From: Desulfobulbus alkaliphilus
Lineage (GTDB): Bacteria > Desulfobacterota > Desulfobulbia > Desulfobulbales > Desulfobulbaceae
Direction: 5' to 3'
Assembly: GCF_016918545.1 (NCBI RefSeq)
Contig: NZ_JAFFQC010000014.1
Location: forward strand, 43,121 to 107,120
Length of the DNA: 64,000 bases
In this document: positions 1 to 8,138 of the stretch, piece by piece
Position numbering within the stretch: position 1 is the stretch's first letter
Layout: each line of letters begins with the position of its first letter
Notes under the pieces: model-generated
Told to the model about the DNA's origin: nothing
Databases searched by the model: none
What the model saw: the letters and a program-made list of their open reading frames with translations, nothing else
Made by a program: the position numbers and the translations under genes

Positions 1-641
1 TCACTCTGGGCACAAAAGAACCGTACCGTCTCTTCACATCCAGGGCAGAATATCGCCTGTTACTCCGGGAAGACAATGCGGATATGCGCTTGCGGGCCAT
101 TGGTCGCCGGATTGGCCTGGTGGACAAGGAAACCTGGACCGATTTTCAGCACAAAGAACATTGTATCCAGGAAACTATCAGACATCTCAACGAAATCCGT
201 ATTAAACCGGACACAACCATCAATGCCTGTCTTGCAGACTACAGTACCACCGCCATCAATCAGCCCCTGACTCTGGCGGAACTGCTTCGCCGCCCTGAAA
301 TCAAAATGTGCCATCTAATCGAAATTGGAGGAAAAATCTTTATCGACCTCCCCTTTCCCGAGGGAGCAGAAGCCTATTATGATGAGATAGAGCTGCAGGT
401 TAAATATGCTGGATATATCAAGCGGCAGGAAGAACAGATCAGCAGATTCAAAAAACTCGAACGAATTGAACTGCCCACTGAATTGGAGTATCGGGGATTG
501 CCTGGACTTTCCAATGAGGTTGTCGAGAAGCTCTCGAAAGTACAACCACGCTCCCTGGGACAGGCATCGAGGATTTCCGGTGTGACACCCGCGGCGGTGT
601 CCGTGCTTCAGGTCCACTTAAAACGGCTCGGCTACCTGTAA
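1..641 (+). CDS. mnmG: MnmG (GidA), C-terminal part, cut by window start
   Basis: This is the last ~213 residues of the tRNA uridine-5-carboxymethylaminomethyl modification enzyme MnmG, read in the frame that begins at base 3. The partial protein opens with a stretch containing EPYRLFTSRAEYRLLLRED, a signature of the C-terminal half of the family, and ends with the helical MnmE-binding/tRNA-binding domain (GLPGLSNEVVEKL, then a terminal VLQVHLKRLGYL). MnmG works with MnmE and FAD to modify the wobble uridine of several tRNAs. The stop codon TAA is at 639-641, and lgt follows after 15 bases, so the two are probably co-transcribed. The 5' part is outside the window. Confidence 0.93.
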   Translation, partial: TLGTKEPYRLFTSRAEYRLLLREDNADMRLRAIGRRIGLVDKETWTDFQHKEHCIQETIRHLNEIRIKPDTTINACLADYSTTAINQPLTLAELLRRPEIKMCHLIEIGGKIFIDLPFPEGAEAYYDEIELQVKYAGYIKRQEEQISRFKKLERIELPTELEYRGLPGLSNEVVEKLSKVQPRSLGQASRISGVTPAAVSVLQVHLKRLGYL

Positions 642-656
642 TCCGCAGAGGAGAGC

Positions 657-1505
657 ATGCTGAATTTTCCGATTATCGATCCGGTTCTTTTCTCCTTTGG
701 TCCGTTACAGATTCGCTGGTACGGACTTATGTATGTCTGTGGTTTTGCAGCCGCTTACCTGCTGGTCCTATACCAGGGTAAAAAATTCCATTGGGAGAGG
801 TTACTGCAGCGGCTGGATAACCTGAATCTCTTCGTGATCATTGGTGTCATTGTCGGTGGACGCCTTGGATACGTTCTCCTCTATCAACCCTCGTACTATA
901 TTGCCAATCCCTTGGAGATTGCAGCCATCTGGACCGGTGGCATGTCTTTTCACGGTGGCTGCGCGGGTGTCCTCATCGCCGGATTCCTGTATTGTCGACG
1001 ACATGATCTGGACTTCTGGAAGGTAGCGGATCTGTACGCGGTAACTGCACCCATCGGTTTGTTTTTCGGTCGATTGGGCAATTTTATTAATGGTGAGTTG
1101 TACGGCAGAGTGACATCCGTTTCCTGGGGAATTATTTTCCCGGAAGGCGGCCCTTTCCCCCGACATCCATCTCAATTGTATGAAGCCGTTCTGGAAGGAG
1201 TCATCCTTTTCCTCATCCTCTGGTCGCTCAAGTCCAGGCCCTGGCAACAACCACAGCCAAACCTCTGGCCGCATGGGACCCTGCTGGCCCTCTTCCTGGG
1301 GCTGTATGGAATTTTCAGATTTTTTATCGAATTTTTTCGGGAACCCGACCCGCAGATCGGCCTGATTTTTTCGCTGTTGTCAATGGGCCAGGTCCTGTGC
1401 CTGCTGATGATCTGTGCCGCACTCCTGATTTGGTACCTGCGGCACACGGTGACCACTGGTTCGACTTCCTCCGGAAAGCGATCCCGTTCACGCCGCAGGT
1501 CCTGA
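657..1505 (+). CDS. lgt: Prolipoprotein diacylglyceryl transferase
   Basis: This 282-residue inner-membrane enzyme transfers diacylglycerol from phosphatidylglycerol to the lipobox cysteine of lipoprotein precursors. The family signature RLGNFINGELYGR lies at residues 139-151 and the conserved HGG at 99-101. About seven hydrophobic segments match the family topology, and the length is normal. The ATG at 657 is preceded by GAGGAGAG, a good ribosome-binding site. The C-terminus ends in a basic tail (SSGKRSRSRRRS). The gene sits 15 bp behind mnmG and is convergent with the HU-type gene, with 31 bp between stops and no clear terminator. Confidence 0.95.
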   Translation: MLNFPIIDPVLFSFGPLQIRWYGLMYVCGFAAAYLLVLYQGKKFHWERLLQRLDNLNLFVIIGVIVGGRLGYVLLYQPSYYIANPLEIAAIWTGGMSFHGGCAGVLIAGFLYCRRHDLDFWKVADLYAVTAPIGLFFGRLGNFINGELYGRVTSVSWGIIFPEGGPFPRHPSQLYEAVLEGVILFLILWSLKSRPWQQPQPNLWPHGTLLALFLGLYGIFRFFIEFFREPDPQIGLIFSLLSMGQVLCLLMICAALLIWYLRHTVTTGSTSSGKRSRSRRRS

Positions 1506-1536
1506 AAGGTGCACGGAAAGAAAGGAAGGCAACCGC

Positions 1537-1809
1537 CTACTCCACTTTTACGGCCAGTTCCCTGCCGGGTCGAAACTTGACAACTCGACGCGAGGGAATC
1601 GGCACCGCTTCTCCGGTTTTTGGATTTCTCCCTGTTCTCGGTGCCCGATCAACGACCGAAAAACTGCCGAAACCCGACAGGGTCACTCGCTTGCCCTCCT
1701 GCATTGCCACCGCCAGAGTGGCCAACAGTCCGTTGAGTCCCCGTTCGGCTGCATCTTTACTGATATGCGCCGATCGGGCGATGGATCGTACGAGATCGCT
1801 CTTATTCAT
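1537..1809 (-). CDS. HU-family DNA-binding protein
   Basis: This 90-residue protein has the full histone-like fold: an N-terminal helix pair (MNKSDLVRSIA), the core signature GFGSFSVVDRAPRTGRNPKTG at about residues 46-66, and the DNA-binding beta arm ending in VKFRPG. Proteins of this family bend and compact DNA as dimers. The start is the only reasonable ATG and is preceded by TTGAGGATGAGCC (GAGG as binding site). An inverted repeat lies 32-52 bases upstream of the start. Whether it is HU proper or an IHF-like member cannot be decided from this sequence. Confidence 0.93.
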   Translation of the reverse strand: MNKSDLVRSIARSAHISKDAAERGLNGLLATLAVAMQEGKRVTLSGFGSFSVVDRAPRTGRNPKTGEAVPIPSRRVVKFRPGRELAVKVE

Positions 1810-1840
1810 GGCTCATCCTCAATTCTGTTGATTTCACAGA

Positions 1841-1861
1841 CAGACGATCTTTATTCGTCTG
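1841..1861. promoter_or_regulatory. Inverted repeat upstream of the HU-type gene
   Basis: A perfect 7-bp inverted repeat, CAGACGA / TCGTCTG with a 7-base AT-rich loop, sits 32-52 bases upstream of the HU-type start codon. It could be an operator or a hairpin in the 5' untranslated leader. There is no T-run, so a terminator is unlikely. The function is unknown. Confidence 0.3.
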
Positions 1862-1923
1862 CAACCCTACTCAAATCCAGATAAGCCATTTAAGCGCAGG
1901 AAGGAAAAAACCACAATTGATGG

Positions 1924-1949
1924 AAATACCTAGGGATTCATAGGTATTT
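1924..1949. promoter_or_regulatory. AT-rich inverted repeat in the HU/response-regulator gap
   Basis: A perfect 9-bp inverted repeat AAATACCTA / TAGGTATTT is separated by 8 bases and followed on the plus strand by a short T-run. The central CCTA...TAGG dyad resembles sites bound by dimeric LuxR/NarL-type regulators, and a gene for such a regulator is the next one along (2219-2887). It could also be a weak terminator. It lies in a ~400-bp stretch (1810-2218) without a gene. Confidence 0.25.
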
Positions 1950-2083
1950 TTACCTAATATTTTAAAATTATCTAATTGAATAGCGATGTTAGAGCAATGT
2001 TATTTATGGGGGAAAAAAAGGAAAAAGAAGACGAAAAAGGACCGCCACCGCATTTTCGACGGCGAATCGATAGATCACCGAAA

Positions 2084-2155
2084 CCCCGTTGCTACAAGGT
2101 CTCGCCAGCCGGCATGAAGGGACACAGCCGGCAGTCACGGCTCGAGAAATCGGGG
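2084..2155. ncRNA. Nested palindrome region, possible structured RNA
   Basis: Three nested stems share one axis: CCCCG at 2084-2088 with CGGGG at 2151-2155; TCTCG at 2100-2104 with CGAGA at 2143-2147; GCCGGC at 2108-2113 with GCCGGC at 2127-2132. Such nesting suggests an RNA fold or a terminator-like structure in the gap between the response regulator (ending at 2219) and the HU-type gene. The strand cannot be decided because perfect stems fold on both. I do not recognise a known RNA family. Confidence 0.25.
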
Positions 2156-2218
2156 GTGCATCCATGCTCCCTGCAACAAAGAAGGAAAAGCAACCCCACT
2201 GGCACAACCCTGGAATGG

Positions 2219-2887
2219 TTACCGGGGCGCGACCACACCAGTACTGACCACATGATTGACCAGGTCAACAGTTTTTTTCATTTTGAATTTTTTCAAAAGG
2301 TTAGCCCGGTGATGATCAATGGTCCTGGGGCTCAACTTGAGTAATTTGGCTATTTCTTTGCTGGAGAGCCCCTGTACAACCAGTTTCAACACCCCTTCCT
2401 CACGTTTACTGAGCACCTCAAAGGGTATCTTGCTTTGGCCACGGAAGGCGACTATCACCTCTTCGGCGACTCCCGATGATACTTGCGGTGAAATGTATGT
2501 TTTTCCCTCCTTGATTGAACTGATTGCGGTGAGCAGCTCCGCCTCGGAATCATCCTTCATCATGTACCCATGGGCTCCGGCGTTGACAGCGTGAAAAACA
2601 TAATGGCTACTGGAGTGCATGGTTAAAATAAGGATTGCGATATGTGCATGGGCTTTGCGAATGCGGCCCAATGCTTCGATCCCATTCAGGCGGGGCATGG
2701 AAATATCCAGAATAATCATTTCCGGTTGATCCTGCTGCAGCAGATCAAGCAACTCTACTCCATTGCTCGCCTCCGCAATAACCTGAAGGGTTGGATCTTT
2801 TTTGAGAATGCTCTTCAGTCCCTGCCGGATGAGGCCATGATCATCCGCGATAATGATACGGTACGGTTTCATTGCTCCTGTCTTCAT
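2219..2887 (-). CDS. NarL/LuxR-type response regulator (orphan)
   Basis: This 222-residue regulator has a receiver domain (ADDHG near residue 15, phospho-acceptor D61 in MIILDISMP, T89, K111) followed by a LuxR-type helix-turn-helix of about residues 158-202 (LSKREEGVLKLVVQGLSSKE onward). It should bind DNA as a dimer after phosphorylation. I chose the ATG at 2887 because it overlaps the stop of the upstream nth-xth gene as ATGA, a classic coupled start; an alternative ATG at 2872 has AGGAG only two bases away. No sensor kinase is adjacent, so its partner and targets are unknown. Co-transcription with a DNA-repair gene is unusual. Confidence 0.88.
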   Translation of the reverse strand: MKTGAMKPYRIIIADDHGLIRQGLKSILKKDPTLQVIAEASNGVELLDLLQQDQPEMIILDISMPRLNGIEALGRIRKAHAHIAILILTMHSSSHYVFHAVNAGAHGYMMKDDSEAELLTAISSIKEGKTYISPQVSSGVAEEVIVAFRGQSKIPFEVLSKREEGVLKLVVQGLSSKEIAKLLKLSPRTIDHHRANLLKKFKMKKTVDLVNHVVSTGVVAPR

Positions 2888-4332
2888 TGAAAGAGAATAC
2901 TCACGGGACAATGATCGGACCCGCTGATGTCGTCGTGAATACCTGCATCAAGAACCCGCTTTCTGCTGTTGGCGTCTACGATGAAGTAATCAATCCTCCA
3001 GCCGATATTTTTTACCCGGGCACTGAAACGGTAGCTCCACCATGTATAGCGACCGGGAGATGGATCAAAATCTCTGAAGGTGTCAACATAGCCCGCATTG
3101 ATCAACTCATCCATCCAGGCCCGTTCCTGTTCTGAAAAACCGGGATTCTTCATATTCGCTTTTGGATTGGCAAGGTCGATCTCTTTATGAGCTACGTTGA
3201 GATCACCACAGAGGATAACAGATTTGATTGCGCTCAACCGATTCAGATGGGCAAGAACCGCCCGGTTGAACTCCTGCTTGAAGGCCAAGCGCCTCAATTC
3301 GGGTTGGGCATTGGGGAAATACGCATTGATAAAGAAAAAAGTATCAAATTCCAGGGTCATCACCCTGCCTTCATCGTCGAATTTCCGCTCATCGAGCCCA
3401 TAGGTGACATGCAATGGCGGCCGTCTGCTTAACACCCCGGTCCCTGCATAGCCCTTTTTCCGGGCAGGATGCCAGAAGGCCTGATAGCCAGGCAGGCTGA
3501 TAATGGCCTCAGGCAACTGCTCAGGATGAACTTTAATCTCCTGGAGAGCAAAAATATCGGCATCAAAGTGGTTGAGCACATCAAGAAAACCATTCTTCAA
3601 TGCGGCTCTGAGTCCATTGACATTCCAGGAAACAAGCTTGATCTCTTCCACGGTGGATTGAGCCCCCATATCCTTCTTTATTCGCCGAGGGGTAACCCCT
3701 ATTTTAGGGCACAGCTTGATTAGTGCACACCGATCACAATGGGGCCGTTGCGGTTTGCAGATCTCCTGACCAAAGGCCACCAGAAGCGAATTAATCCGGA
3801 TCCAGTATCGCTTTGGTAGTTTCTGCCGCAAGACCTGTTCTGTTTGCACGGGTGTTGCAGTCTGAACATATCCCCATATATTCATAATGCGATGAACATG
3901 GGTATCAACGCAGATGGCAGGCTGCTGATAGGCGACGGCGGCAACAAGATTGGCCGTTTTCCGACCTACACCCGGCAATGCGAGCAGGGAATCAATTTCA
4001 CGGGGAACCTCACCCCCGAACCGCTCCGTGAGCACTCGTGGCAATTTGTTGAGATATCGAGCTTTCTGTCGAAAAAAACCCACCGGAAAAATGAGTTGTT
4101 CAAGTTCATGCACAGTCAAAAGCGCCAGTTCCTCAACAGTCCTGGCTCGAGAAAAAAGGCGCTGTGAAGCCGCCGCAGTCACTTCATCTCTGGTGCGCGC
4201 GGAAAGAATAGTCGCTACCAGCACTTTAAAAGGATCCCTGGTCTGAACCGCAATCAAATCAACAACCGGCACCTGATATTTCCTGACTTCAGGTTCGAGG
4301 ATGTCGATAATCTGTTCAATGGGAAAGGTCAT
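2884..4332 (-). CDS. Fused endonuclease III - exonuclease III
   Basis: One 482-residue reading frame joins two complete repair enzymes. Residues 1-213 are endonuclease III (Nth): helix-hairpin-helix LPGVGRKTANL with catalytic K125, D143 in CVDTHVHR, and a 4Fe-4S loop C192-x6-C199-x2-C202-x5-C208. Residues 231-482 are exonuclease III (Xth): IKLVSWNVNGLRA at its start, the metal ligand in ALQEIK, and the terminal GSDHCPVSILFQ. The ~17-residue linker is short and polar. Nth removes oxidised pyrimidines and nicks the abasic site; Xth cleans the 3' end, so the fusion couples consecutive steps. The start at 4332 (MTFPIEQ) matches the usual Nth length. Met222 (base 3669) follows AAGAAGG, so a free Xth could also be made by internal initiation. 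Confidence 0.93.
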   Translation of the reverse strand: MTFPIEQIIDILEPEVRKYQVPVVDLIAVQTRDPFKVLVATILSARTRDEVTAAASQRLFSRARTVEELALLTVHELEQLIFPVGFFRQKARYLNKLPRVLTERFGGEVPREIDSLLALPGVGRKTANLVAAVAYQQPAICVDTHVHRIMNIWGYVQTATPVQTEQVLRQKLPKRYWIRINSLLVAFGQEICKPQRPHCDRCALIKLCPKIGVTPRRIKKDMGAQSTVEEIKLVSWNVNGLRAALKNGFLDVLNHFDADIFALQEIKVHPEQLPEAIISLPGYQAFWHPARKKGYAGTGVLSRRPPLHVTYGLDERKFDDEGRVMTLEFDTFFFINAYFPNAQPELRRLAFKQEFNRAVLAHLNRLSAIKSVILCGDLNVAHKEIDLANPKANMKNPGFSEQERAWMDELINAGYVDTFRDFDPSPGRYTWWSYRFSARVKNIGWRIDYFIVDANSRKRVLDAGIHDDISGSDHCPVSILFQ

Positions 4333-4614
4333 GGACGGTCTGAAATAATCATCGAAAAAGCGAACATACGGTACCGGGCTGCAGCGACGGGAGGAGAAAA
4401 ATAAAAAAACCTTCGCAGGCCATACTCGTTCAACGGGTGCAGGTGAGTGAGTACAACACCCGGTACTGAATTCGCATGCTCCAGAGTTCGGAGTTCGATT
4501 CCGCACATAGTTGTCTTATTGCATGGACAAGGATCCAAAATCCTCAAAATTGGCGAGTTGTCCGTGCTCACCAGCTCCTCCACTCCCAATGTACAGCACG
4601 GTCACTCCATCTTG

Positions 4615-5484
4615 CTATTTTTCACTGCCATAATACTTCTGCTGATAGTCATAATACCCGAAAATTTTTTCATCGAGCGCGGTCGATTGGTAGGCATTAA
4701 AAACCACCCCCAGTATCTTGTCTCGGCCGATGGTGTCCACCAGGGCTTTGACATGTTCCCGTCGAGAACCTCCATGACGGACAACAAGGACCACGCCGTC
4801 CACATGTTGCGCCAGAACCTCGGTCTCGCTGGCGGCATGCAGGGGTGGAGAATCCAGCAGGACAATGCGATCCTTATAGCGCATGGCCAACTCGTCGATA
4901 AGATTGGTCATGGCGGCAGAGCCCACCAGTTCAGCAGGATTCACTGCCTGGGGGCCCGCCGGGAGGATTGACAGTTTGTCAACCCCACTGGGCACCAGCA
5001 ATTCCGGTACCCTTTTTCTCTGCTGAAGATAATCCGCCAGACCGGCAGCATTGCTCAGGCCAAACAGAACATGCTGTGCCGGACGACGAAGATCACCGTC
5101 AACCAGCAGACAGTAATTGTCAATACCCTGGGCCAGGGAAATCCCAAGGTTGGCACAGATAAAACTTTTCCCCTCACCCGGTGAAGCGCTGGTGATCAGG
5201 ATAGTTCGCGGCGCTTTTCCGCTGAAGGGATGCAGAATTCGGGTTCGCAGGGCGCGGATGCTCTCGGCCACTGCTCCTGTGGTTGTCGTTGCCAGGATCA
5301 GGCGTGCGTCCCATTGACCGGTTCCGCTCTGGACAGGAACCGCGGTGCCGTGTCGCTGATGCGAGGGCGCAGGTCTTTTTTCTGGTTCTCCAGCGGATGG
5401 TTGGCGGCTCTCAAGATCCGGATATTCCTCTACCACGCCAACAGATTCTTCCGCCCGCTTCAGGGCCTCAAACACTTTTCCCAC
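4615..5484 (-). CDS. Cytoplasmic BY-type tyrosine kinase (CpsD/CapB/Wzc-C family)
   Basis: This 289-residue protein is a bacterial tyrosine kinase without membrane segments. Visible motifs are Walker A ASPGEGKS (100-107), Walker A' LLVDGDLRRP (~126-135), Walker B IVLLDSPP (207-214) and a C-terminal tyrosine cluster (Y277, Y278, Y280, Y284, Y285). Such kinases are activated by a separate Wzz-type membrane partner and autophosphorylate the tyrosine tail to control exopolysaccharide chain length. The partner is encoded two genes upstream (6535-8127), with an ExeA-type ATPase between, so this is a three-gene exopolysaccharide control module. No glycosyltransferases or polymerase are adjacent. Confidence 0.9.
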   Translation of the reverse strand: MGKVFEALKRAEESVGVVEEYPDLESRQPSAGEPEKRPAPSHQRHGTAVPVQSGTGQWDARLILATTTTGAVAESIRALRTRILHPFSGKAPRTILITSASPGEGKSFICANLGISLAQGIDNYCLLVDGDLRRPAQHVLFGLSNAAGLADYLQQRKRVPELLVPSGVDKLSILPAGPQAVNPAELVGSAAMTNLIDELAMRYKDRIVLLDSPPLHAASETEVLAQHVDGVVLVVRHGGSRREHVKALVDTIGRDKILGVVFNAYQSTALDEKIFGYYDYQQKYYGSEK

Positions 5485-5503
5485 TTGGCCTCCAACGATT
5501 GTC

Positions 5504-6496
5504 TTAAAAATGCAGGTAACGCAGCCATTGCTCCGGCAGTATCCTGCCGAGAAGAGAATACTCCCGGGTCATTGGCAATATTTCCAGTAAAAAGGCCACA
5601 AGCCCCAGGCTGACTGCCGTCAGACCGAGTACAATTGCCAACCGGCCGCTGTTCCGCTTGTTTTGCCGGGCCACGGGCAATGGTGTCTCTTCACCGGGAA
5701 AATGAAGATCATCGACGCTTTCCTGAATCAGTTCCGCATCAATAACCGGCTTGTTTTCGGCAAATCCCGTCAGCAAGGCATGGTCACAGATAATATTGAT
5801 GAGCCTGGGCGTGCCCTGACTCATTTCATGGATGAGAGCAATTGCTTCCTCGGAAAAAATATTGAAATGCCGGGCCCCTGCATGTCGAAGGCGAAAAAGA
5901 ATATATTGCCGGGTCTCATCCAGGGTAAACCGGCTGAGATGAAAGCGGATGCCGATGCGCTGCCGCAACGGCAACAGGCGATCATCGCTCATCCGCTCGT
6001 TGAGTTCCGGTTGACCGACAAGAAAAATGGAGAGAACATCCTGGCCTTTTTCTTCCAGATTGGAGAGCAGCCTGATCTCCTCGAGCAGGTCTACAGGGAG
6101 CACATGGGCCTCATCAACAATAAACAAGACCCGCTCCCCGGCTCGGAAACATTTTTTGAGAAACTCGGCAAATTCGATGAGAAACATCGCTTTATTGCCG
6201 TTCCACTGCAGTCCCAATTTCTTGGCGATGTAGGAAAAAAACTCATCACGATAGAGGATGGGATTGTTGAGCAGGCAGACGTGTACATCCTGTTCCAGGG
6301 AACTGACCAGAGCCTGCAACAGGGTTGTCTTGCCGGAACCAACATCCGCGGTCAACACAAGAAAGCATTTTTTACTGAGAATCCCGTACTTGAGGATAGC
6401 CAAACCTTCCTGGTGGGTATCACTCATGAACACCGCTGACGGGTCGGGCGTAAGCGCGAAGGGTTTCCGGGTCAAACCGTAGTATTTTGTATACAT
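5504..6496 (-). CDS. ExeA/GspA-type AAA ATPase with C-terminal membrane segment
   Basis: This 330-residue protein starts with the family's typical MYTKYYGL...PFALTPDP, has Walker A DVGSGKTT (51-58), Walker B VLFIVDEAH (~123-131) and the LFRLRHAG / QGTPRLINIICD sensor region. A single hydrophobic helix lies near residues 287-305 and the rest would face the periplasm. Relatives accompany exosortase-type exopolysaccharide loci and type II secretion systems. I place the start at ATG 6496 rather than the GTG at 6562, which lies inside the upstream Wzz gene; the ribosome-binding site is weak. It sits between a Wzz-type protein and a BY-kinase, which points to a role in polysaccharide export or assembly. 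Confidence 0.85.
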   Translation of the reverse strand: MYTKYYGLTRKPFALTPDPSAVFMSDTHQEGLAILKYGILSKKCFLVLTADVGSGKTTLLQALVSSLEQDVHVCLLNNPILYRDEFFSYIAKKLGLQWNGNKAMFLIEFAEFLKKCFRAGERVLFIVDEAHVLPVDLLEEIRLLSNLEEKGQDVLSIFLVGQPELNERMSDDRLLPLRQRIGIRFHLSRFTLDETRQYILFRLRHAGARHFNIFSEEAIALIHEMSQGTPRLINIICDHALLTGFAENKPVIDAELIQESVDDLHFPGEETPLPVARQNKRNSGRLAIVLGLTAVSLGLVAFLLEILPMTREYSLLGRILPEQWLRYLHF

Positions 6497-6534
6497 GGCA
6501 GCAAAAAAGGTTTCAGCAGGTGGATGGGAAGTAC

Positions 6535-8127
6535 TCAAACGATAATCAAACCCTTTCTCCACAAATAGGCCATGGTTGCCAGGAGAAGAGCACCACAGGC
6601 CGTAAAAAAGACCACACTGACAATGAACCGTATTCGCCGCTTGCGAATTTCGGTATCCATTTCTAGATAGGCAATGGCGCTGACCACCGGCACCCCGAGA
6701 TAGTCCTCTATCTCACCGGCATCTTTAAAAGAAGTATCCACAAGATCCAGCATGAAAATTGTCCCCAAGCTCAAGGCCAATCCAGCTATCGCCGCCGCAA
6801 AAAATATCTTCACAAAATTGGGCTTGAATGGTTGCGCAGGAAGACGAGCTGGATCAACAATTGTGAACCGGCTGCCTCTCTGGCTGCGTTCCAGATATTC
6901 GGCTGATTGCGCCTGGAGATTCTGGGCAACGAGATGATCATAATGTCGGCGGAATTCATTGTAATCTCGTGTTAACCCCGCCCATTCCGCCTCTCTCACC
7001 GGTGCGGCCTCTATCCAACCTTCGTACTTGGCTATTTCCTCCGGAATGCGTGCCTGAGCGGCCCGTAATTGTTGAATATTGAGATCGATATCCCGAAGCT
7101 GCAACTGCAGACGTTGCACTTCCACATTCAAAGGGGAGGCAGCACTTCCGCCGGCAACTGCCCCGGATTGCTGACCAGCAATTTCCTCATTACCCATCTG
7201 CGTTTCTAATTGCTCGATCAGCTGCTGAGTCCGGCGAACTTCCGGATGCTTCTCGGTATACCTGACAAGCAGCGAATTGAGATGACGCTGCAGTTGTTGT
7301 AAGCGCTCCCCATCGGTCAAAAGGGTCTGTCCCGAAGAAGCCCCACCCCTACCACCCGGCATGCTGTCAACCGTGGTGCGTGCAGCGGCAAGACGCTGAT
7401 GCATCGCGATCTGCTCTTGAAGCATAACCTTAGTTCGCTCCAGATCCTGAATAGATTCCTGGATCCCTTGTTTCTGCGTATGGAGAGCTGTAAGCCGGGC
7501 AAGATTACTTGCCCGTTGCTCAGGCATCTCATTAAAATATCTGAGTTTATAATCACGCATGACCTGTTCTTTCTCATCGAGATCCCTTTTGATCATGGCA
7601 AGTTCGCTCTGTGTGTAGCGAAAGGTTTCCGTTGCCCTTTCTGCACGATATTTGAGGTTTTCTTCAATAAAAAGAGCTGCCAGGGCATTGGTGACGCGCA
7701 TGACCTGTTGTGGATCACGACCTTGAAAAGAGACGCTGAATACATCACCTTGTCTTGACGGTGAGATAGAAATGTTTTGGCGCATCATTTCAATAACATC
7801 CTCAATAGGAAGCCGCGCGCGCGCTTCTTCGTACAGAGAAAACTGTATAATCACCCGTTCAAGGTTGTTTCGACTGGTTACCAACTCTTGTAAAGTCCCC
7901 AAAGTTTCCCGTAGCCTACTTCGCCCTTGCTCAGGATCCATACGGGTCGGACTGATTCGCTGCTGCTCATAACTGAGCACTGCCGTGCTTTGATACAATT
8001 TCGGTGTCCGTAGATAATGTCCCAGCCCAGCAAGACAAGCGATGAGCAGGCACAGGGCGATCCACTGCCACTTGGCGATGACCAGGTCGACGTATTTTTT
8101 TAAAAGTTGACGCTGTTTGTTTTCCAT
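6535..8127 (-). CDS. Wzz-type polysaccharide co-polymerase / chain-length determinant
   Basis: This 530-residue protein has an N-terminal membrane helix (about 20-38, WQWIALCLLIACLAG), a long periplasmic part rich in heptad coiled coil (about 170-330, ERATETFRYTQSELAMIKRD and following) and a second membrane helix near the C-terminus (about 500-520). The PFKPNF motif before the second helix is a typical Wzz proline-rich site. It should set exopolysaccharide chain length and activate the BY-kinase encoded downstream. The gene is divergent from a phosphatase gene with only 11 bp between starts, so their promoters must overlap the coding sequences or be shared. Confidence 0.9.
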   Translation of the reverse strand: MENKQRQLLKKYVDLVIAKWQWIALCLLIACLAGLGHYLRTPKLYQSTAVLSYEQQRISPTRMDPEQGRSRLRETLGTLQELVTSRNNLERVIIQFSLYEEARARLPIEDVIEMMRQNISISPSRQGDVFSVSFQGRDPQQVMRVTNALAALFIEENLKYRAERATETFRYTQSELAMIKRDLDEKEQVMRDYKLRYFNEMPEQRASNLARLTALHTQKQGIQESIQDLERTKVMLQEQIAMHQRLAAARTTVDSMPGGRGGASSGQTLLTDGERLQQLQRHLNSLLVRYTEKHPEVRRTQQLIEQLETQMGNEEIAGQQSGAVAGGSAASPLNVEVQRLQLQLRDIDLNIQQLRAAQARIPEEIAKYEGWIEAAPVREAEWAGLTRDYNEFRRHYDHLVAQNLQAQSAEYLERSQRGSRFTIVDPARLPAQPFKPNFVKIFFAAAIAGLALSLGTIFMLDLVDTSFKDAGEIEDYLGVPVVSAIAYLEMDTEIRKRRIRFIVSVVFFTACGALLLATMAYLWRKGLIIV

Positions 8128-8138
8128 GATCTACTCAA

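Noticed and set aside
1976..2344. 122-codon plus-strand frame in the HU/regulator gap
   Set aside because: No ribosome-binding site, biased composition, and its 3' half is antisense to the regulator gene.
4440..4620. tRNA-like words (GTTCGATTCC) upstream of nth-xth
   Set aside because: No acceptor stem or anticodon arm can be drawn, so it is not a tRNA.
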